Shown: positions 23,627-27,717 of the stretch, one piece after another
How positions within the stretch are numbered: position 1 is the first letter of the stretch
Layout of the letters: each line of letters opens with the position of its first letter
Assembly: GCA_900544945.1 (NCBI GenBank)
Contig: UQXG01000008.1
Coordinates: 1 to 27,717, forward strand
DNA: 27,717 bases
Reading direction: 5' to 3'
From: an uncultured Eubacteriales bacterium
Lineage (GTDB): Bacteria; Bacillota; Clostridia; Oscillospirales; Oscillospiraceae
Program-made: the position numbers and the translations under genes
The notes under the pieces: model-generated
What the model was told of the DNA's origin: nothing
Databases searched by the model: none
Seen by the model: the letters and a program-made list of their open reading frames with translations, nothing else

Positions 23627-25225
23627 TGCGGCGATTGCCGAAATGTCCAGCCCAGCGCTGAACTGCTCAAAGTCAATGTTGAAGTCGATATGTAGCCGAT
23701 AGTCCCGATACACCTCCACGCGCCGGATCAGGCAACTCACGATCATTTTCTTTGACTCCATGCTGGCGCTGTCGTACATGTCCGCCCATGAGATAATATC
23801 GTCGTACTGAGCGTTTAAGGCATCTAGCATGGCCTGTCCCTCGTCGTAGGCCGCCTGCGCCGCCTCCATAGTGTGCTGAACTTCGAGACATTTCGTCTCA
23901 CAGTCAGAAATCAAAGAACCAAGCAAATCCTGCGAAAAAGCACTTTCGCCCCGGAGGGATTTAATGACCTCCGCTCGGAGCGTATCAAGCTCGGCGGCCT
24001 TGGCGTAGTCTGATTTTGCACTTTTGAGAAGTGCCTTCCGTTCTTCCATCTTTTCACGGTAGCGGATATTAACGATCTCGCTTTTAGGGATTGCTTTCAT
24101 CCGCCCAAAAATCTGCCGCACCACCTTGTCAATGATACCGTCAAGAATATGCGCTGTGTAGCCAGTCTGCCCGTCACACTCGGTTTGTTTGCGGGTCTTG
24201 CCGTAGCAGATATACCGCACACGCTTTACAATGCGGTGAGCATCTTCCTTGCATGGATAAGCCTTGCCGTTGGTGGTGAGCGCCAGCCGGGAGCCACAAT
24301 GCCCGCAAAAGACATTCCCGGCCAGCAAGGACTGACCACGGGTATTCAGCGGTACACGCCGTTCCTGTTCGGCGGAGTTGGCGCGGGAGGTACGAATGTG
24401 CTGTGCGGCCTCAAACAGCTCCGGCGTTATGATCTGCAAGTGGGGCAGCGTTTGGGAGCGGCTTTCGCCGCTGCGAAGCACCCCGGTATATGTCAGATTG
24501 CAAATGATACCCCGGATGCTGGCGTGATGCCACATTTTACCCGTTCTCGCCCGATAGCCGAGGTTATTTAAGTAGGTGGCGATCCGTTGAGCACCGAAAC
24601 CCTCATGCACATATTTGTCAAAGATGATCCGTACCACAGCGGCCTCGGCCTCGTTGACAGCCAGTTCCAAAACCTCGTGCTTGCGTTTATTGAAGCGCCC
24701 ACTCTTTACAAGGTCATATCCATAAGGAGCAAGACCGCCCTTGAAACCGCCGTCCTCGACGAGCTGGCCAAGAGCGGTTTTTGTGCGTATTGAAGTTTTT
24801 TCGCTTTCGCCGTCAGCCTGCCAAAAGCGGATGTAGTTGGTGAGCTTGTCCGTGTGATTATCAAAACGCTGCTCGCCCTCCTGCGTACTCCAGACCCGGA
24901 TGCCGTTCTTGACAAACCATTCCACTACAAAGGGCGTTTCGTCAGCGATACGCCCGATGCGGTCAAACATGAACACAAGCAGAATATCGAATTTTCCCTG
25001 CTTGGCGCGCTCCTTGATGATTTGCAGCTTGTCCCGGTTTTCAGCTCTAACCTTATGCCCGGACACGCCGTCCTCCTGTTCCTCGTGAACAATCGTCCAG
25101 CCCATTTTTTCACAGAAGCGATGGCACTCTCTGCGCTGCATGGGAATGTCGGCTTGGCTTTTGTCGTTGTAGTCCACCTGCTTGTCGGTGGACACTCTGT
25201 ATAAGCAACAAACTCTTTCTTTCAT
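23624..25225 (-). CDS. large serine recombinase
   Basis: This is a 533-residue site-specific recombinase of the TndX/TnpX type found on Firmicute integrative elements and prophages. The N-terminal resolvase domain (about 1-150) has the catalytic Ser12 in YRVSTDKQ and the FMFDRIGR segment. A recombinase domain follows (about 165-270, including GGLAPYGYDL). Next are a zinc ribbon with CGHC near residue 310 and a second Cys cluster near 338-352, then a Lys/Ala/Glu-rich coiled coil (about 395-480). The ATG at 25225 is preceded by AAAGGACGG. The gene ends about 90 bp from the tRNA-Ala, where the end of an integrated element is expected. GC content is visibly lower than in the B12 and gal genes, which fits horizontal transfer. 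Confidence 0.94.
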   Translation of the reverse strand: MKERVCCLYRVSTDKQVDYNDKSQADIPMQRRECHRFCEKMGWTIVHEEQEDGVSGHKVRAENRDKLQIIKERAKQGKFDILLVFMFDRIGRIADETPFVVEWFVKNGIRVWSTQEGEQRFDNHTDKLTNYIRFWQADGESEKTSIRTKTALGQLVEDGGFKGGLAPYGYDLVKSGRFNKRKHEVLELAVNEAEAAVVRIIFDKYVHEGFGAQRIATYLNNLGYRARTGKMWHHASIRGIICNLTYTGVLRSGESRSQTLPHLQIITPELFEAAQHIRTSRANSAEQERRVPLNTRGQSLLAGNVFCGHCGSRLALTTNGKAYPCKEDAHRIVKRVRYICYGKTRKQTECDGQTGYTAHILDGIIDKVVRQIFGRMKAIPKSEIVNIRYREKMEERKALLKSAKSDYAKAAELDTLRAEVIKSLRGESAFSQDLLGSLISDCETKCLEVQHTMEAAQAAYDEGQAMLDALNAQYDDIISWADMYDSASMESKKMIVSCLIRRVEVYRDYRLHIDFNIDFEQFSAGLDISAIAA

Positions 25226-25273
25226 ATATTGATCCGTCCTTTCTGTAAGTCCAATGGGCTTTGAAAGAGCGAA

Positions 25274-25516
25274 TCAATACACGGGGTATATGAACTTTTC
25301 AAGGTGCATAGGGGTATCCCCACTATTATTATCGCTCAGTTTGGCCTTCAATGCAAGGCTGTCGCCGGGTGTTTTATCGGTGAGGTTATTAGCAAAGGAA
25401 GATAGCAAAATCTGCTTCACATGACCCAGCACCGCCGTGTTTCTGCTGTCAGCAAAAGTGGCAGAGATTTCATAGCCGTCAACAGCAAAGACGGCTCGGC
25501 GTTTCCTATGATCCAT
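25274..25516 (-). CDS. small hypothetical protein upstream of the recombinase
   Basis: The 80-residue ORF has an excellent ribosome binding site (GAGGAGG, 6 nt before ATG at 25516) and reads in the same direction as the recombinase, 48 bp before it. Its middle (FAVDGYEISATFADSRNTAV) is followed by a predicted helix. The size, position and pattern recall the small TnpW-like proteins encoded beside recombinases of Tn4451-type elements, but I cannot confirm that family. No function is assigned. Confidence 0.65.
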   Translation of the reverse strand: MDHRKRRAVFAVDGYEISATFADSRNTAVLGHVKQILLSSFANNLTDKTPGDSLALKAKLSDNNSGDTPMHLEKFIYPVY

Positions 25517-25559
25517 AAGCTACCTCCTCGTTCATATTAAAAGTGGATGGGGAAGTCAA

Positions 25560-25800
25560 AACCCCCGGCTAAGCCGGGGGCTTGAATAAGCCCTAGAAGG
25601 GCTTTTTACTGGCCTCACCCCTAACCCCGAAAGTTTGCCGACCGCATTCTCGTTTCGGGCCGCCCCTAAAGGGACTTTATTTATGCCTTCTGGTTCGAGC
25701 TACCCGTAAACGGGTCGACATATTCCTTTATGCTCATTTGATCTGCTATCTGATCTTCACGCAGCTGATTCTGAATATACTCCTTTATCTGCTTTTTATT
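25560..25800 (-). mobile_element. 3' part of an IS200/IS605-type element
   Basis: The segment holds the C-terminal end of a Y1-type transposase gene (see the next entry) and a non-coding end with hairpins: CCCCCGGC/GCCGGGGG (25562-25580) and GCCCT/AGGGC followed by TTTTT (25590-25607). Imperfect hairpins at the ends, rather than inverted repeats, are typical of IS200/IS605. The other end of the element is missing because the sequence switches at about 25,801. Confidence 0.65.
25681..25800 (-). pseudogene. tnpA: IS200-type transposase TnpA, C-terminal 39 residues only
   Basis: Read on the minus strand, 39 codons end at TAA (25683-25681). They encode KEYIQNQLREDQIADQMSI and then a KEYVDPFTG tail. 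This fits the C-terminus of IS200-type Y1 transposases, with the EYIxNQ helix and the final DPF(T/K)G segment. The frame stays open upstream, but beyond about 25,800 it runs antisense to a Bacteroides-like LD-carboxypeptidase, so the real transposase stops there. The catalytic HUH motif and Tyr are absent. Confidence 0.7.
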
Positions 25801-25804
25801 TTCC
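25796..25804. other. junction between Firmicute-like and Bacteroides-like sequence
   Basis: To the left the minus strand reads as an IS200 transposase. To the right the + strand reads as an LD-carboxypeptidase from its first few residues (FPPYLQEGD at 25801). No ATG is available for the latter at the expected place. The run TTTTATTTTCCC offers only short homology. Confidence 0.75.
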
Positions 25805-26724
25805 CTCCGTATCTGCAGGAAGGTGATCGTGTCATTGTTCTCTCCCCTTCCAGCAAGATTGACAAATCTTTCCTGAAAGGCGCCTACAAACGTTTGAAGT
25901 CCTGGGGGCTGGAAGTCGTATTCGCAAAGCACGCGGGGAGTTCCAACGGAACGTATGCAGGAAATATCCGGCAACGCCTCGAGGACCTGCAGGAAGCCAT
26001 GGACGATGAAGAAGCCAAAGTCATATTCTGTAGTCGGGGCGGTTACGGAGCCGCGCATCTGATAGGCAAACTGGATTTTACCAAGTTCAGGCAGCATCCC
26101 AAATGGCTCATCGGATTCAGTGACATCACCGCCCTCCATAATCTGTTCCAGCAGAATGGCTTCGCGTCGTTGCACGCCCCCATGGCGCGCCATCTCACAG
26201 TAGAACCGGAAGACGACTTCTGCACACAAGCACTGAAGGATATACTATTCGGGCAGGCATTGGGAGGAACCGAAGCATTCAGTTATGTCTGCCCGGGGCA
26301 CAAACTAAATCATAAGGGAGAGGGAAAAGGCGTGTTACGCGGCGGCAATTTGTCTGTGTTCTACGGGCTGCGTGGTACTCCTTACGATATTCCCGCCGAA
26401 GGCACCATCCTCTTCATCGAAGATGTGGGAGAACGCCCACATGCGGTGGAACGCATGATGTACAATCTCAAACTGGGAGGTGTCCTCGACAAGCTTTCCG
26501 GCCTCATCATCGGACAATTCACCGAATACGAGGAGAACAAGTCCCTGGGAAAAGACCTATATGGCGCATTGGCCGATTTGGTGAAGGAATACGATTACCC
26601 GATATGTTTCGATTTTCCCGTCGGACATGTCAGCATGAATGTACCGCTGATAAACGGCGCTGCGGTAACACTGAAAGTTGGAAAGAAAGAAGTGAAACTA
26701 AGTTTTAATACAGAAAGAGAATGA
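25801..26724 (+). CDS. LD-carboxypeptidase (peptidase family S66), 5' end missing
   Basis: About 307 residues of a murein tetrapeptide LD-carboxypeptidase, which removes the terminal D-Ala from cell-wall tetrapeptides in recycling. The catalytic Ser is expected in GFSDITALHN, the Glu in FIEDVGE and the His in FPVGHV. SRGGYGAAHL is also conserved. The protein is nearly full length, and only the start (Met and perhaps one or two residues) is lost at the junction. An in-frame TTG at 25738 would add residues from the IS200 antisense strand and is not credible. Sequence style and the following gene point to Bacteroides. Its stop overlaps the next start (ATGA). Confidence 0.88.
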   Translation, partial: FPPYLQEGDRVIVLSPSSKIDKSFLKGAYKRLKSWGLEVVFAKHAGSSNGTYAGNIRQRLEDLQEAMDDEEAKVIFCSRGGYGAAHLIGKLDFTKFRQHPKWLIGFSDITALHNLFQQNGFASLHAPMARHLTVEPEDDFCTQALKDILFGQALGGTEAFSYVCPGHKLNHKGEGKGVLRGGNLSVFYGLRGTPYDIPAEGTILFIEDVGERPHAVERMMYNLKLGGVLDKLSGLIIGQFTEYEENKSLGKDLYGALADLVKEYDYPICFDFPVGHVSMNVPLINGAAVTLKVGKKEVKLSFNTERE

Positions 26725-27717
26725 AACGGAATTATACATTCATCCCGTTGCTGCTGTTGCTGATTGTAGCGATAGTGGCATGCAGCAACAACAGCAGCAA
26801 GTCTGCAGCCGATAATGACAGTGAGGGCAATGCGACCCAAGCGACTGTCCAAGTGCCTCAGTTCAGTGCAGACAGTGCATATCAATACATACAGACCCAA
26901 GCGGATTTTGGTCCGCGCGTGCCCAACACCGCCGCCCACAAAGCCTGCGGAGAATTCCTTGCCAAGAAGCTGGAGGAATTCGGCGCCAAAGTATACAACC
27001 AGTATGCCGACCTGGTGGCTTACGACAACACCATCCTGAAAGCGCGCAATGTTATCGGCGCCTATAATCCGGAAAGCAAAAGGCGTGTACTGCTCTGTGC
27101 CCATTGGGACAGCCGTCCTTATGCCGACCAGGATGCCGACAAGACGAAGCATCACAGCCCCATCCTGGGTGTGAACGATGGAGCCAGCGGTGTAGGCGTA
27201 TTGCTCGAAGTGGCCCGCCAACTGCAACAGCAGGCTCCAGCCATCGGCATCGACATCATCTTTTTTGACGCCGAAGACTATGGCATCCCCTACTTCTATC
27301 AAGGTGCATACAAGAACGACACTTGGTGCCTGGGCTCGCAATATTGGGGACGAGTACCCCATGTAGACGGCTATAATGCCCGCTACGGCATCCTGCTCGA
27401 CATGGTAGGCGGAAAGAACGCCACCTTCTACAAGGAACAGTTCTCTCAAAGAACCGCCGGTAAGTACGTGAACAAGATATGGAACACAGCCCACCGCCTG
27501 GGCTTCGGCAACTTCTTCCCCAAAGAAAAAGGCACCGAAGTGACAGACGACCATATGTATGTATACAACCTGCGGCAGATTCCCTGCGTAGACATCATCA
27601 ACTATGACCCGAACTGCGACACCGGCTTCGGTGACTTCTGGCACACGATAGACGACACCATGGACATCATCGACAAGGGCACTCTCAACGCAGTGGGACA
27701 GACCTTGCTCGAAGTCA
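26721..27717 (+). CDS. M28-family peptidase/glutaminyl cyclase-like lipoprotein, 3' end beyond window
   Basis: 332 residues are visible. An N-terminal lipoprotein signal (MKRNYTFIPLLLLLIVAIVAC) ends in a lipobox Cys at about residue 21. The mature part is an M28 zinc hydrolase fold: His in LLCAHWDSRP, Asp in VNDGASGVG and the acidic pair in FFDAEDYG. Such proteins in Bacteroides are often annotated as glutamine cyclotransferases or aminopeptidases. The sequence alone does not tell these activities apart. It overlaps the LD-carboxypeptidase gene by 4 nt, a gene order that fits Bacteroides. The frame is open to the end of the window. Confidence 0.9.
   Translation, partial: MKRNYTFIPLLLLLIVAIVACSNNSSKSAADNDSEGNATQATVQVPQFSADSAYQYIQTQADFGPRVPNTAAHKACGEFLAKKLEEFGAKVYNQYADLVAYDNTILKARNVIGAYNPESKRRVLLCAHWDSRPYADQDADKTKHHSPILGVNDGASGVGVLLEVARQLQQQAPAIGIDIIFFDAEDYGIPYFYQGAYKNDTWCLGSQYWGRVPHVDGYNARYGILLDMVGGKNATFYKEQFSQRTAGKYVNKIWNTAHRLGFGNFFPKEKGTEVTDDHMYVYNLRQIPCVDIINYDPNCDTGFGDFWHTIDDTMDIIDKGTLNAVGQTLLEV

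Noticed and set aside
25738..25800. TTG start for the LD-carboxypeptidase
   Set aside because: The added residues are translated from the antisense strand of the IS200 transposase remnant, so they are not part of the native protein.
25801..26229. Minus-strand frame continuing the IS200 transposase beyond the junction
   Set aside because: Beyond 25,800 the + strand is a well-conserved LD-carboxypeptidase; the minus frame lacks transposase motifs there.

Overview
The first 25.8 kb looks like a GC-rich gut Firmicute of the Oscillospirales/Clostridia type. The evidence is strong AGGAGG-type ribosome binding sites, class II galT, giant Thr/Glu/Pro-rich surface proteins with bacterial Ig-like repeats, and an ECF-type transporter. 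The last 1.9 kb (from about 25,801) looks like Bacteroides: an LD-carboxypeptidase missing its start codon, followed by an M28-family lipoprotein. The join falls inside an IS200-type transposase remnant and is most likely an assembly chimera.

The main system (about 170-20,430) is a predicted cobalamin (vitamin B12) capture and uptake locus in two transcription units, both on the + strand. Each has a TTGACA/TATAAT-like promoter, a cobalamin riboswitch and an intrinsic terminator in the leader, so B12 would switch it off. Unit 1 is a single gene for a 3,334-residue secreted protein. It carries three N-terminal modules that resemble the beta domain of transcobalamin (two with EF-hand-like loops), Ig and cadherin-like domains, a beta-helix, and eight C-terminal Big_2-type repeats. 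Unit 2 has six tightly coupled genes: a 1,532-residue membrane-anchored protein, a 192-residue membrane-anchored DUF4430 protein, an EcfT, a fused two-domain ECF ATPase, an S component and a second EcfT. The 1,532-residue protein combines a beta-helix paralogous to that of the giant protein, a DUF4430 domain and an alpha/alpha barrel. DUF4430 plus alpha/alpha barrel is the pair of folds that makes up human intrinsic factor and transcobalamin, here in reversed order. I infer that surface proteins capture corrinoid, the short DUF4430 protein passes it to the membrane, and the ECF complex imports it.

A bidirectional terminator separates this locus from a convergent galKT operon (20,439-23,140, minus strand). 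Next comes a tRNA-Ala(GGC) with a strong promoter. Its first 22 nt are duplicated 89 bp upstream, and the intact copy is bracketed by a 14-nt inverted repeat. A large serine recombinase and a small upstream ORF follow, which suggests the end of an integrative element. Then come the IS200 remnant and the Bacteroides-like sequence.
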